Notes under the pieces: model-generated
Databases searched by the model: none
What the model was told of the DNA's origin: nothing
Seen by the model: the letters and a program-made list of their open reading frames with translations, nothing else
Shown here: positions 17,892 through 29,389 of the stretch, one piece after another
Layout of the letters: each line of letters starts with the position of its first letter
How positions within the stretch are numbered: the stretch's first letter is position 1
Made by a program: the position numbers and the translations under genes
From: Brachybacterium nesterenkovii
GTDB taxonomy: Bacteria > Actinomycetota > Actinomycetes > Actinomycetales > Dermabacteraceae
Length of the DNA: 64,000 nt
Assembly (NCBI RefSeq): GCF_900163655.1
Contig: NZ_FWFG01000081.1
Location: forward strand, 1-64,000
Direction: 5' to 3'

Positions 17892-18002
17892 CGGGCCGCC
17901 GCAGCCTTCGTGGACCGGTTCGACCCGAGGGGACGAGCAACGGCGAACCGATCCGACCGAGACGGATCAGGCCGAGATCGCCGGGCGTAACCGCCCATCT
18001 GG

Positions 18003-18042
18003 ACGACCGGGCCAGGACGGTCGTTCCGCCCGGCCCGGTCGT
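18003..18042. terminator. Hairpin between convergent PanE-like gene and leuA
   Basis: ACGACCGGGCC (18003-18013) pairs exactly with GGCCCGGTCGT (18032-18042). It lies between two convergent stops and could end both transcripts. No T-run follows, as is usual in this genome. Confidence 0.5.
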
Positions 18043-18063
18043 ACTGTCCGCCTGATCGGGCTC

Positions 18064-20142
<2,079 letters not shown>

Positions 20143-22149
20143 TCAGAACGGCGGCGGCCCGATCGACGGGCGGAAGGACCCGCCCCCGCCACTCGACCTC
20201 TCTCGGCTCGACCTCTCCCGGCTCGATGGCGCTCGGTTCGACGTCGCCCGGTTCGGCTTCCCCCAGCTCGGCATCGCCCGGCTGGCTTTCGTCCGGCTGG
20301 CTTTCGTCCGGCTTACGGAACGGCGCTCCCGATCACCAGGTGTGACCTCTCCGGACTCGCCGCATGCCGCCTGCCCTGCGGCAGCCGCATCTCGGCCCAG
20401 CTCACCGTCGCCCCGGGCGTGTCGTCGCTCCAGAACCGTGTGAGCCTGCCAGTGCATCTCGAGATCGGCGACGATATCAGGCGTCAGGAGGTCGACGTCG
20501 TCCTGGATGACGACGGATGATCCATCCCCCAGGCTCCACCGCGTGGCCCCAGGCAGCACCGCAGCTCCGGGCAGCACGACGGCCGGGCACTCGCTTGTCG
20601 TGTCCGGGGGATCGTCCCCGTCCTCGGGCCCCTCCCGCGTCGTCACGGGGGTCGTCCGGTGCGGCGCCCGTGGTTCCGCCGGTGGAGAGCCGGAATCCGC
20701 ACAGCCCTGCGGAAGGCGCACCGGGTCGATCCGTCGACGGGTCTTGAGCAGATGGTGCTGCCAGCACAGCAGATGCAGGTTCTCGATCTCCGTCCGACCG
20801 CCCTCGGAGGGGTTCCGATGGTCGAACTCCTCGATGTGGTCGCACTCCGAGGCCCAGGAGGATGGCCGGGTGCACCCGGGCGCGGCGCAGGTGGCCGAGC
20901 GGAGGCGGAGGTGCTCGCGCATGGCGGGAGTCGGAACGTAACGATCGGCCGGGAGCGGGAGGAACGCCCCGGAGACCGGATCCGTCAGGACCCGGCACCA
21001 GGTGTCGGACCCGCCGGCCAGGGAACGGGCCAGCTCGGCAGGCACCGGAACGGTGCCATCCAGCGTGCCCGGGGCATCACTCACCCCGAGCAGGGTCATG
21101 GCGGGGACCACGACATTGATGCGGAAGCGCTCCGCGGGGACCTCTGCCCCACCGGCATCGAGCGGCGAACGCGTCAGGAGGTCGAAGCGCAGGCGAGCAA
21201 GGGGGAGGGCTCGACCCGTCGCCTCGACGGTGCCGTCGTCATAGGGGATCGGGAACGCCTGGTCGTCCTCGGTTCGGACCTCGAGCGCCCGACGTTGCGC
21301 CGCCTGCACCGCTCGCGCCGAGGCATCGAGTCGGCGGGCGAGCGCCATCACGTCGGGCACGGGGCCGACCACGCGGAGGCAGGCCATGCCCTCGTCGTTG
21401 TCCGGATGGACCTCCACACGCCGACGGGCGCCAGGAGATGCCTCGGGCACCAGCGGGGCGCTGCTGCGCACTCGGGAGGCGGCGAGGGCGAGGTCCTTGC
21501 GGAAGCGCTCGAAGGTCACGTCCAGGTCCCACCCCACGACCATGGCGTCGAGACGGTGACGCTGCTCGGTCTCGAGGTCGCGCACGGCGCGGATCACGCG
21601 GCGCATCCAGGGCCAGGCCATCGTCCCGGCCTCGAGGAGGGCGAACGTCCCGGGAAGGTCCGTGCGCGGGAGGTGCGCCTCGTGGACGAGGTGCGAGGCC
21701 GTCGTCGGTGAGATGCGCAGCGCGATCGCGACACGCATGTCGGCCTCGTCCCCGTCCTGCATGGCGTCGTCCGAGGCGGAGCCGTCGACCCAGAAGGCGT
21801 CGAGCCGTTGCATCCGCGCCGCGGCGATCCGCGACTCGAGCACCGCGTCGTCCCAGAGCTCCTGCAGGCCGGCCACCAGGCGGGGGTCGTCGGCGGCATC
21901 CGCGCGCTCACCCAGGACATCACGGGTCATCACCGTCGTACGGCGACGGGGCAGGCGAGAAGGCTCGAACGTTCCGCCCTTGTCCTCGGTGTCCCCGAGA
22001 AGCACGGGCGGTGCATCGGGGGCTGGCCCAAGCGCTGTACCGATGGCTGGCGCATGGACCGCGGCGTCGGGACGAACCGGGGAATCAGCGCTCGCAAGTG
22101 CCTCGGATGTCTCAGAGGCAGAGGCAGCATCCGGCAACAGATCGCCCAC
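20143..22149 (-). CDS. DUF222 / HNH endonuclease (13E12-type) protein
   Basis: A 668-residue protein of the actinobacterial 13E12-repeat family. The DUF222 region covers about residues 90-400 and the HNH domain about 430-480, with CAAPGCTRPSSWASECDHIEEF followed by NLHLLCWQHH, keeping the His and Cys metal ligands. Members are multicopy; their role is unsettled (DNA repair or mobile nuclease). The start is GTG 22149 with GGGAGG six bases upstream. The last 60 residues contain a tandem pentapeptide array. A perfect LexA box lies about 70 bases upstream, so it should be SOS-induced. It sits between era and leuA, where related genomes usually have no such gene. Confidence 0.85.
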   Translation of the reverse strand: MGDLLPDAASASETSEALASADSPVRPDAAVHAPAIGTALGPAPDAPPVLLGDTEDKGGTFEPSRLPRRRTTVMTRDVLGERADAADDPRLVAGLQELWDDAVLESRIAAARMQRLDAFWVDGSASDDAMQDGDEADMRVAIALRISPTTASHLVHEAHLPRTDLPGTFALLEAGTMAWPWMRRVIRAVRDLETEQRHRLDAMVVGWDLDVTFERFRKDLALAASRVRSSAPLVPEASPGARRRVEVHPDNDEGMACLRVVGPVPDVMALARRLDASARAVQAAQRRALEVRTEDDQAFPIPYDDGTVEATGRALPLARLRFDLLTRSPLDAGGAEVPAERFRINVVVPAMTLLGVSDAPGTLDGTVPVPAELARSLAGGSDTWCRVLTDPVSGAFLPLPADRYVPTPAMREHLRLRSATCAAPGCTRPSSWASECDHIEEFDHRNPSEGGRTEIENLHLLCWQHHLLKTRRRIDPVRLPQGCADSGSPPAEPRAPHRTTPVTTREGPEDGDDPPDTTSECPAVVLPGAAVLPGATRWSLGDGSSVVIQDDVDLLTPDIVADLEMHWQAHTVLERRHARGDGELGRDAAAAGQAACGESGEVTPGDRERRSVSRTKASRTKASRAMPSWGKPNRATSNRAPSSRERSSRERSSGGGGSFRPSIGPPPF
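20191..20310. repeat. 15-bp tandem repeat, eight units, in the DUF222/HNH gene
   Basis: Eight 15-base units related to GCTCGACCTCTCCCG; the last two before 20310 (GCTGGCTTTCGTCCG) are identical. Being a multiple of three, they code a pentapeptide array of the form R-x-x-x-S/N near the protein C-terminus, where copy number can change without breaking the frame. Confidence 0.8.
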
Positions 22150-22217
22150 GGTCCACCTCCCTCTGCGGTGCGAGGGTCCAGCGGCTCCGCTCCTGGGCGG
22201 AACCGCCGAACACCTCC

Positions 22218-22235
22218 TTCGAACTCCTGTTCGAA
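22218..22235. promoter_or_regulatory. LexA (SOS) box upstream of the DUF222/HNH gene
   Basis: TTCGAACTCCTGTTCGAA contains TCGAAC-N4-GTTCGA at 22219-22234, an exact match to the mycobacterial/actinobacterial LexA consensus. It sits 69-86 bases before the GTG at 22149 and just after the stop of era, so it can only sensibly regulate the DUF222/HNH gene. Confidence 0.75.
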
Positions 22236-22304
22236 TCAGAGGAGAAGAGGGGTGTGACGAATGAAAGGCATCGACGGCAGATGCGGAGAACCCGCACCTC
22301 CCGC

Positions 22305-23303
22305 TCAGAACCCGAGGCGACCCATCTGCTTGGGGTCGCGCTGCCAGTCCTTGGCGACCTTCACCCGCAGGTCCAGGTGGCAGCGCCGCCCCAGGTGGCG
22401 CTGGATCTCCTGGCGCGCCCGGGACCCGACCTCCTTGAGGTGCGAGCCGCCCTTGCCGATGATGATGCCCTTCTGGCTGTCGCGCTCGACGAAGATCGAC
22501 GCCCGCACCACGAGGCGCCCCTCACCGGGCGCGACCTCCGCGAACGGGTCGCCGTCGGGGTCCGTCTCGGCCATTTCCTCGACGACCACCGCGAGCGAGT
22601 GCGGCAGCTCGTCGCGCACGCCCTCCAGGGCGGCCTCGCGGATCAGCTCGGCGACGATCCCCTCATCGGTCTCCTCGGTGATCTGGTCGTCCGGGTACAG
22701 CTGCGGCCCCACGGGGAGGTTCTTCGCGATGACGTCGGTGAGCACATCGACCTGACGTCCCGTGACGGCGCTGATCGGGACGATGTCGTCGAAGTCCAGC
22801 AGACGCGAGACCTCCAGCAGGTGCTCGCCGACGCGGTCGCGGGAGACGAGGTCGCACTTGGTGACGATCGCGACGATCCGCGGGCCCTTGCGCCGCCCGC
22901 TCGTCCCCTGCGTCATCTCGGCGAGGTCCTGGGCGATGTAGCGGTCGCCGGGCCCGATCTTCTGATCGGCCGGGAGGCAGAAGCCGACGACGTCGACCTC
23001 GGTGAGCGTCTCGCGGACCAGATCGTTGAGCCGCTCCCCCAGCAGCGTGCGGGGCCGGTGCACGCCGGGGGTGTCGACCAGGCCGATCTGCGCCTGCGGC
23101 AGCGTGACGATGCCGCGGATCGCGCGGCGCGTCGTCTGCGGCTTGGAGGAGGTGATCGCGACCTTCTCCCCCACCAGCGCGTTGGTCAGCGTCGACTTCC
23201 CGACGTTCGGGCGGCCGACGATCGCGACGAAGCCCGAGCGGTGCTCGCCCTGCGCCGCCGTTCCGTCGTCCGCCGATGCGGTGGGCTCGTGCGTGTCAGT
23301 CAT
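22305..23303 (-). CDS. era: GTPase Era
   Basis: Essential GTPase that binds 16S rRNA during 30S assembly, 332 residues. G1 is GRPNVGKST (30-38), G3 is DTPG, G4 is TKCD; the C-terminal KH domain carries the GKGGSHLKEVG RNA-binding motif. The first 20 residues are a polar extension. ATG 23303 overlaps the end of the upstream corC-like gene by eight bases, indicating coupled translation in the phoH-ybeY-corC-era operon. Confidence 0.95.
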   Translation of the reverse strand: MTDTHEPTASADDGTAAQGEHRSGFVAIVGRPNVGKSTLTNALVGEKVAITSSKPQTTRRAIRGIVTLPQAQIGLVDTPGVHRPRTLLGERLNDLVRETLTEVDVVGFCLPADQKIGPGDRYIAQDLAEMTQGTSGRRKGPRIVAIVTKCDLVSRDRVGEHLLEVSRLLDFDDIVPISAVTGRQVDVLTDVIAKNLPVGPQLYPDDQITEETDEGIVAELIREAALEGVRDELPHSLAVVVEEMAETDPDGDPFAEVAPGEGRLVVRASIFVERDSQKGIIIGKGGSHLKEVGSRARQEIQRHLGRRCHLDLRVKVAKDWQRDPKQMGRLGF

Positions 23304-24615
23304 CGTCGTCTCCGTGGTTCTCCGGGGCCTCGTCGTCCTCGTCGCCGCGCGGCGTGCGCGAGACGAGCACCGAGGACAGGCGCTTGCGGCGGCCCGCGGT
23401 GCGCTCGGCCTCCAGGTGCAGGCCGTGGGCGTCGCCCTCGGCACCGATGACCGGGACCCTGCCCAGCGTCTTGGCGAGCAGGCCGCCGATGGTGTCGACG
23501 TCCTCGTCCTCGATGTCGAGGCCGAACAGCTCGCCGGCCGCGGTCACGGTCTCGCGGGCGGGGACGCGGTAGACCCCGTCGCCGAGGTCCTCGATCTCCG
23601 GCTCGCGGCGGTCGTGCTCATCGGCGATCTCGCCGACGATCTCCTCGAGGATGTCCTCGATCGTGACGATCCCGCAGACGCCTCCGTACTCGTCGACGAC
23701 GATGCCGACGTGGATGCGGCGCTGCTGCATCTGGCGCATGACGTCGTCGGCCCCGGCGATCTCCGGGACGAACATCGCCGGGCGCATGATCTCGGTGACG
23801 GGGCGATCCGACCCCGGGTTCCACGGCGAGTGAATCGCGCGCATCACGTCCTTGGCGTACAGCACGCCCAGGAGGTCGTCGACGTTCTCGCCGATCACGG
23901 GGATGCGCGAGAAGCCCGAGCGGACGAACAGCCGCATCGCCTTCTCGGCCGAGGCGTCGTCGGAGATCGTGACCATGTCGGGGCGCGGGACCATGAGCTC
24001 GCGGATGCGGGTGTCGCCCAGGTCGAACACGCCCTGGATCATGTCGCGCTCATCGTGCTCGAGCTCCTCGGACTCGGTGGCCCGGTCGACGAAGTGGCGC
24101 AGCTCGGCCTCCGTCGCGTAGGGGCCGCCGCGGACCTTCCCGCCGGGGGTGAACGCGGAGCCGATGTGGATGAAGGCCATCGCGAGCGGCCACAGCAGCA
24201 CGCGGGCCACGCCGATGAGCCCGGACAGCACGATCGTCACCTGCTCGGGCCGACGCCGGCCGATGGTGCGCGGCGACACCGACAGGGCGATGAACGAGAC
24301 GGTCCAGACGCCGAGGATCGCGACGAGCAGGGCGATCGGCCAGGAATCGATGAGCGTGAAGGCGATGCCCGCGATCGCGACGGTGAACGCGGCCTCGGAG
24401 AGAATCCGGGCGAGGGTCACGGTCGCGAACACGCGCGGGGCGTCCTCGTGCTGGGCGAGCACGCGGCGGCGGACCCGGTCGGTCGCGTCCTCGAGGGCGC
24501 GCTCGAGGCCCGTGCGCGAGACCGAGAGCATCGCGGCGTCGGCCGCCGTGAACAGGGCCGCCGAGATGAGGCCGAGGACGGCCAGGGGGATGAGGGTGGC
24601 GAGCAGGGCTGTCAT
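23296..24615 (-). CDS. CorC/HlyC-type CBS-domain transporter-associated protein
   Basis: Membrane protein of 439 residues: a DUF21/CNNM-type segment with several hydrophobic helices (about residues 1-150), then a tandem CBS pair (REL-MVPRPDMVTI... to IVTIEDILEEIVGEI, about 185-330) and a C-terminal transporter-associated (CorC_HlyC) domain starting at DGVYRVPA. Family members affect Mg2+/Co2+ efflux, but this copy between ybeY and era is conserved in actinobacteria and its substrate is unproven. ATG 24615 with GAGAGGAG upstream; ten bases after ybeY. Confidence 0.88.
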   Translation of the reverse strand: MTALLATLIPLAVLGLISAALFTAADAAMLSVSRTGLERALEDATDRVRRRVLAQHEDAPRVFATVTLARILSEAAFTVAIAGIAFTLIDSWPIALLVAILGVWTVSFIALSVSPRTIGRRRPEQVTIVLSGLIGVARVLLWPLAMAFIHIGSAFTPGGKVRGGPYATEAELRHFVDRATESEELEHDERDMIQGVFDLGDTRIRELMVPRPDMVTISDDASAEKAMRLFVRSGFSRIPVIGENVDDLLGVLYAKDVMRAIHSPWNPGSDRPVTEIMRPAMFVPEIAGADDVMRQMQQRRIHVGIVVDEYGGVCGIVTIEDILEEIVGEIADEHDRREPEIEDLGDGVYRVPARETVTAAGELFGLDIEDEDVDTIGGLLAKTLGRVPVIGAEGDAHGLHLEAERTAGRRKRLSSVLVSRTPRGDEDDEAPENHGDDDD

Positions 24616-24625
24616 CGTGCTCCTC

Positions 24626-25090
24626 TCAGGCGCGCGACTCGCGCGCGGCCAGGAAGGTGAGCAGGAGCTTGCGCTGGAGGTCGAACATGACGCGGCGCTC
24701 GTCCTCCTCGGCATGGTCGTAGCCCAGCAGGTGAAGGATCCCGTGCGTGGTCAGCAGCAGCATCTCCTCGACGGCGCTGTGGCCCGCCTCAGCGGCCTGC
24801 GCGGCGGCCACCGTCGGGCACAGCACGACGTCGCCGAGCAGGCCCTCCGGGGCGTCCTCGTCCTCGGAGCCGGGACGCAGCTCGTCCATGGGGAAGCTCA
24901 GGACGTCCGTCGGCCCGGGCTCGTCCATCCACTGGATGTGCAGCTGCGTCATCGCCTCCTCGTCGACGAAGAGGATCGACAGCTCCGTGGCCGGGTGCAG
25001 GTGCATGGCCCCGAAGATGTAGCGGGCGAGCTCGACGAACTCCCGCTCGTCGATGCGGACGGTGGTCTCGTTGTTGACCTCGATCGTCAT
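24626..25090 (-). CDS. ybeY: Endoribonuclease YbeY
   Basis: Single-strand RNase for 16S rRNA 3' maturation and ribosome quality control, 154 residues. The metal-binding [11 protein letters not shown] motif gives His116, His120 and His126, and the preceding [11 protein letters not shown] segment is conserved. Its ATG overlaps the phoH stop (ATGA at 25087-25090). Confidence 0.95.
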   Translation of the reverse strand: MTIEVNNETTVRIDEREFVELARYIFGAMHLHPATELSILFVDEEAMTQLHIQWMDEPGPTDVLSFPMDELRPGSEDEDAPEGLLGDVVLCPTVAAAQAAEAGHSAVEEMLLLTTHGILHLLGYDHAEEDERRVMFDLQRKLLLTFLAARESRA

Positions 25091-26217
25091 CGGGCCTCTC
25101 CCTGCGTGGTCTCGGCGGCGCCGGCGGCGCCCTGCGTGCGGCGGCCGCCGCGGTGCTCTGCGCCGCTGCGGCGCTCGGCGCGGCTGCGGCGCTGCTCGCG
25201 GCTCCCGCCGCCGATCTCCCAGCGGCCGTAGGCCTCGACGATGTCGGAGACGAGGCGGTGGCGCACCACGTCGCGGGGCGTGAGGCGGCAGAAGGCGATG
25301 TCGTCGACGCCGCCGAGGACCTGCTCGACGACGCGCAGTCCGCTGCGCTGCTCGCCGGGGAGGTCCACCTGCGTGACGTCGCCGGTGACGACCATCGTGG
25401 AGTTGAATCCCAGGCGGGTCAGGAACATCTTCATCTGCTCGGGCGTCGTGTTCTGCGCCTCGTCCAGGATGATGAACGCGTCGTTGAGCGTGCGCCCGCG
25501 CATGTACGCCAGCGGCGCCACCTCGATCGTGCCGGCTCCCATGAGGCGCGGGATCGACTCGGGGTCGAGCATGTCGTGCAGCGCGTCGTAGAGGGGCCGC
25601 AGGTACGGGTCGATCTTGTCGTTGAGCGTGCCGGGGAGGAAGCCCAGGCGCTCCCCCGCCTCGACCGCGGGCCGCGTGAGGATGATCCGGGTGATGCGCT
25701 TGGTCAGCAGCATCTGCACGGCCATCGCGACGGCGAGATAGGTCTTGCCGGTGCCGGCGGGGCCGATGCCGAAGGTGATCGTGTGGGTGTCGATCGCGTC
25801 GATGTACTGCTTCTGCCCGAGCGTCTTGGGGCGGATCGTGCGTCCGCGCGCCGACAGCACCGCCTGGGACAGCACCTGCTCGATGCGCTCGTCCGTGCGG
25901 CGCTCGTCCCCGTAGAGGTCGGCCGCGCGCTCGACGGCCTCGGCCGTGACGGCGCCGCCGCCCGCGGCCACCTCGATGACCGAGCGCATGATGTGCTCGG
26001 CGCGGCGCACCGCGTCCTCGGTTCCGCGGATCGTGACCCGGTGGCCGCGCACGCTCACGTCGGCGTCCGGCACGGCGCGCTCGAGGGCGTCGAGGGCCTG
26101 GTCGTTCTCGCCGAGGACCTGGAAGGGGCTCAGGTGGTCGGGGATCGCGAGGCGGCGGTCGATCACCTGGGGGGCACTGCCGGGGGTGGGCGTGGTGCCG
26201 GTGGACGATGAGGTCAC
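25087..26217 (-). CDS. PhoH-family ATPase
   Basis: A 376-residue P-loop protein of the PhoH-like type, often linked to RNA metabolism because of its fixed place next to ybeY. Walker A is GPAGTGKT (152-159), Walker B is [10 protein letters not shown], with the conserved [17 protein letters not shown] between. An N-terminal KH-like nucleic-acid-binding part covers about residues 30-90. The tail of 35 residues is Arg/Gly-rich and may bind RNA. GTG 26217 overlaps the HIT stop (GTGA). Confidence 0.92.
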   Translation of the reverse strand: MTSSSTGTTPTPGSAPQVIDRRLAIPDHLSPFQVLGENDQALDALERAVPDADVSVRGHRVTIRGTEDAVRRAEHIMRSVIEVAAGGGAVTAEAVERAADLYGDERRTDERIEQVLSQAVLSARGRTIRPKTLGQKQYIDAIDTHTITFGIGPAGTGKTYLAVAMAVQMLLTKRITRIILTRPAVEAGERLGFLPGTLNDKIDPYLRPLYDALHDMLDPESIPRLMGAGTIEVAPLAYMRGRTLNDAFIILDEAQNTTPEQMKMFLTRLGFNSTMVVTGDVTQVDLPGEQRSGLRVVEQVLGGVDDIAFCRLTPRDVVRHRLVSDIVEAYGRWEIGGGSREQRRSRAERRSGAEHRGGRRTQGAAGAAETTQGEAR

Positions 26218-26591
26218 AGCTCTCCTGCGGCGGTGGTGGACTCGTGCTGGTCGGTGCCCGCGAGGACGTGGGCGTGGGTGTGCATGACGGTCTGGCCCGC
26301 CGCGGCGCCGGTGTTGAAGACCAGGCGGAAGTCGCCGTCGGCGAGCTCGGCGGCGATCTGCGAGGCGACGGCGACGAGGTGCGGCAGCAGCGTCGGGTCC
26401 GCGGTCGCGAGCTCGCGGACGTCGGCGGTGTGCTCGCGCGGGACGACGAGGACGTGCACGGGGGCCTGCGGCTGCAGGTCGCGGAAGGCGACGACGCGGT
26501 CGTCGGCGTGGACCTGATCGGAGGGGATCTCCCCGGCGATGATCCGGCAGAAGATGCAGTCGGCGGGCGCGGGTGCGGAGTCGGCGTTCAC
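26214..26591 (-). CDS. HIT-family nucleotide hydrolase
   Basis: A 125-residue histidine-triad protein (HINT branch) that hydrolyses purine nucleoside phosphoramidates. [13 protein letters not shown] marks the N-terminus and VMHTHAHVL places His104, His106 and His108 of the triad. The start is GTG 26591. First gene of the HIT-phoH-ybeY-corC-era operon, with a GTGA overlap to phoH. Confidence 0.93.
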   Translation of the reverse strand: MNADSAPAPADCIFCRIIAGEIPSDQVHADDRVVAFRDLQPQAPVHVLVVPREHTADVRELATADPTLLPHLVAVASQIAAELADGDFRLVFNTGAAAGQTVMHTHAHVLAGTDQHESTTAAGEL

Positions 26592-26754
26592 GGGTCCGAT
26601 CCTACGCGGGGCGGGTGACGGACGACCTGCCCTCGCGATCCCGCTGGTCGGCATCTCCCGCGGATGTGGCGGGACTGACATGGCATGCGCGCCGCAGAAC
26701 CGACATACTCATCACGGCAGTTAGTCAAAGAATCAATCATCTGGAGTCGCGAAC

Positions 26755-27300
26755 ATGCCCACCCTCGGCCTCATCACCGCCAGCGCCCGCCCGAACCGCG
26801 TCGGCGAGCACGTCGCCCGCTGGGTCGGCGAGCAGCTCCCCGGCACCTGGGACGTCGACGCGATCGACCTCGCCGAAAACCCGCTGCCGTTCTTCGACGG
26901 CGCGAGCTCCCCCAAGCAGGGCCTCCCCCGCACCGAGCAGCACGCGATCGACTGGGCCGCCCGCATCGACGGCCTCGACGCCCTGGTGATCACCACGCCC
27001 GAGTACAACGGCTCCTATCCGGCGATCCTCAAGAACGCGATCGACTACCTGTCCGCCGAGGTCACGGACCTCCCCGTCGTGCTGGTCGGCTACGGCTGGG
27101 CCGCCGGGGCGGGCTCCCTCGAGGCCACTGAGCGCCTGCTCGTCCGCCTCGGCGCGAGGATCGTCGGCTCCGTCGGCCTCGGCTTCGGCACCGACCTCGA
27201 GACCGACGGCACCCTGCACGTGACCGAGCCCGTCACCGAGGCTCTCGGCACCGCGCTCACCGAGCTGGCCACCGCCGTCCAGGAGACCCCGGCGGCCTGA
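26755..27300 (+). CDS. NADPH-dependent FMN reductase (azoreductase/ChrR-like)
   Basis: Flavodoxin-like quinone or azo reductase of 181 residues. It has the FMN-phosphate loop TASARPNRVGEHVARW near residues 7-22 and ITTPEYNGSYPAILKNAIDYL, the family's second flavin-contact block. The ATG has CTGGAG eight to thirteen bases upstream. The leader holds an unusually AT-rich stretch (26720-26740) that may be an operator. It stands alone on the plus strand inside an otherwise minus-strand conserved block (rsmE to HIT), so it looks like a later insertion. Confidence 0.85.
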   Translation: MPTLGLITASARPNRVGEHVARWVGEQLPGTWDVDAIDLAENPLPFFDGASSPKQGLPRTEQHAIDWAARIDGLDALVITTPEYNGSYPAILKNAIDYLSAEVTDLPVVLVGYGWAAGAGSLEATERLLVRLGARIVGSVGLGFGTDLETDGTLHVTEPVTEALGTALTELATAVQETPAA

Positions 27301-27354
27301 TCCCCCGGCGATGCACCGGGCCCCGTCGCCCCGTCTCAGCCCCGTCGCCCCGCC

Positions 27355-28143
27355 TCAGCCCCAGCGGCCCACCAGCGCGCTGAGGACGGCGAGGGCGGCG
27401 GGGCCCGCCGTCGAGGAGCGCAGCACCTCGGGCCCGAGCAGGACCGCGCGGGCGCCGGCCTCGCGCAGCGCCGCGAGCTCATCCGCGGCGATGCCGCCCT
27501 CGGGGCCCACGATCACGGCGATCTCGGGACAGCCCGATGCCGCGGCGCCGCGCAGATCCTCCGCCAGGGCCAGCAGCGGCGAGGACTCCTGCTCGTGCAG
27601 GACGAGCACGATCGCCCCTCCCGCGACCCGTTCGCGCACGTCCTCGATGAGCCCGGCGGTCGCCGCGGGCGCATCGACCACGGGGATCGACGCGCGACGG
27701 CACTGCTTGACCGCGGTGCGGACGGTCTGGGTCCACTTCGCGCGCCCCTTGGCGAGCTTGTCGCCCTTCCACACGGAGACGGAGCGGCGGGCGATCCACG
27801 GCGTGATGCGGTCGACACCGAGCTCGGTCCCGGACTCCACCGCCTGCTCGTCGCGACCGCCCGTCGCGAGCGCCTGGACCAGCGCGAGGCGCGGGAGCCG
27901 CACGACCCCCTCGGCCGGGTCCTCCAGCAGCTCGAGGGCGAGCGACTCCTTGGCGGCCGCGACCACGACGGCCGGGGCCTGGCGCCCGGCCTCATCGGTC
28001 AGGAGGATCTCCTCTCCCGTCCCGATTCGTGCGACCTTGGCCGCATGGCGGCCCTCGTCCCCGCGCAGCTCATAGGCGGAGCCGGCACGCAGGCCGGACA
28101 GGTCCGGGTCGAGGGCCAGGAAGGCGGCGCGGGTCGCGGGCAT
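27355..28143 (-). CDS. rsmE: 16S rRNA (uracil1498-N3)-methyltransferase
   Basis: SPOUT-fold RNA methyltransferase of 262 residues that methylates U1498. The C-terminal knot shows VIVGPEGGI and LGPEVLRSSTAGPAAL, the SAM-binding loops; family members usually have LRTETA, so the SSTA variant is slightly unusual. The N-terminal PUA-like part contains H-x2-KVARI. Lies 19 bases after dnaJ in the hrcA-dnaJ-rsmE operon. Confidence 0.92.
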   Translation of the reverse strand: MPATRAAFLALDPDLSGLRAGSAYELRGDEGRHAAKVARIGTGEEILLTDEAGRQAPAVVVAAAKESLALELLEDPAEGVVRLPRLALVQALATGGRDEQAVESGTELGVDRITPWIARRSVSVWKGDKLAKGRAKWTQTVRTAVKQCRRASIPVVDAPAATAGLIEDVRERVAGGAIVLVLHEQESSPLLALAEDLRGAAASGCPEIAVIVGPEGGIAADELAALREAGARAVLLGPEVLRSSTAGPAALAVLSALVGRWG

Positions 28144-28162
28144 GCGGTGCCGGTCCTTCGGC

Positions 28163-29296
28163 TCAGCGCTCGCGGAAGGCGTCGCGCAGGCGCCCGAAGA
28201 CGCCGCCGTCGCCCTTGCGGCCCTGGTGGCGCGGGGCCTCCTCGCCGCGCTTGGCGGCGAAGGCCCGCAGCAGCTCCTTCTCCTCGCCGGAGAGGTTCTT
28301 GGGCACCACGACGTCGAGCTCGACCTTGATGTCGCCGCGGCGCTCGGAGCGCAGGGCGGTCACGCCGAGGCCCTTGAGCGTCAGGACGTCGCCGGGCTGG
28401 CTGCCGGCCTTGATCTCGAGGTCCTGCTCGCCGTCGAACGTCGTCAGCGGGACGGACGTGCCGAGCGCGGCGGAGGTCATCGGGATCCGCACGCGCGTCA
28501 GCAGGTCGTCGCCCGCGCGCTCGTAGAGGTCGTCGTGGGCGACGGACAGCTCGACGTACAGGTCGCCGGAGGGGCCGCCGGCCTCGCCGACCTCACCCTG
28601 GCCGCGCAGCTGGATGCGGGTGCCGTCCTCCACGCCCGAGGGGATGCGGACGGTGACGGTTTGCTCCTTCTGCACGCGGCCGTGGCCCGAGCACTCGGTG
28701 CACGGCGAGGAAATGATGTCCCCGTGGCCCTGGCAGGCGGAGCAGGCGGCCATCGTGACCATCTGGCCCAGCAGGGACTGGGCGACGCGCTGGACGTGCC
28801 CGGTCCCGTGGCAGACGGTGCAGGTGGTGGGCGAGGTCCCCGGAGCGCAGCAGCTGCCGTTGCAGACCGAGCACAGCGCGGCCGTGCGGAAGGAGAGCTC
28901 CCGCTCGGTGCCGAAGACCACGTCCTTCAGGGAGATCTCGGTGCGGCGGAGGATGTCGCCGCCGCGGCGCTGGCGGGGCACGGGCCCCTGCGCGCGGCCG
29001 CGCATGCCCGAGGCGCCGGCGAACATGTCGAAGATGTCGGCGAAGTCGAAGCCCGCGCCGCCGAAGCCGCCGCCCATCGGGCTGCCCGGGCCGCCGCCGA
29101 GGTCGTACAGGCGGCGCTTCTCCGCGTTCGAGAGCGTCTCGTAGGCCTGCGAGACGCGCTTGTACTTCTCCTGCGCCTCCGGATCCGGGTTCACGTCCGG
29201 GTGGAGGGTGCGGGCGAGCTTGCGGTACGCCTTCTTGATCTCGTCGGTCGATGCGTCGCGGGAGACGCCGAGGAGCTCGTAGTAGTCGTCGTTCAC
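28163..29296 (-). CDS. dnaJ: Chaperone DnaJ
   Basis: Hsp40 co-chaperone stimulating DnaK, 377 residues. The J domain has HPD at 32-34, followed by a Gly/Phe-rich linker, a cysteine-rich zinc region with four repeats ([32 protein letters not shown]), and two C-terminal substrate-binding lobes. The first repeat ends in Cys-Cys rather than Gly, a small deviation. GTG 29296. This is the DnaJ2-type copy paired with hrcA and so under CIRCE control rather than HspR. Confidence 0.95.
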   Translation of the reverse strand: MNDDYYELLGVSRDASTDEIKKAYRKLARTLHPDVNPDPEAQEKYKRVSQAYETLSNAEKRRLYDLGGGPGSPMGGGFGGAGFDFADIFDMFAGASGMRGRAQGPVPRQRRGGDILRRTEISLKDVVFGTERELSFRTAALCSVCNGSCCAPGTSPTTCTVCHGTGHVQRVAQSLLGQMVTMAACSACQGHGDIISSPCTECSGHGRVQKEQTVTVRIPSGVEDGTRIQLRGQGEVGEAGGPSGDLYVELSVAHDDLYERAGDDLLTRVRIPMTSAALGTSVPLTTFDGEQDLEIKAGSQPGDVLTLKGLGVTALRSERRGDIKVELDVVVPKNLSGEEKELLRAFAAKRGEEAPRHQGRKGDGGVFGRLRDAFRER

Positions 29297-29389
29297 GGGG
29301 GCAGAAGTCCTGTCGTCGGGTCGGTGCGCCGGGCGGCGCGCGCGGAGAGGGCCGGCCGCGGCGCGGTCACGGGGATCAGCGGGCGGTGG

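Noticed and set aside
27301-27354. Repeat of CAGCCCCGTCGCCCCG near rsmE
   Set aside because: Two imperfect adjacent copies in C-rich DNA between convergent genes; too short to call more than slippage.
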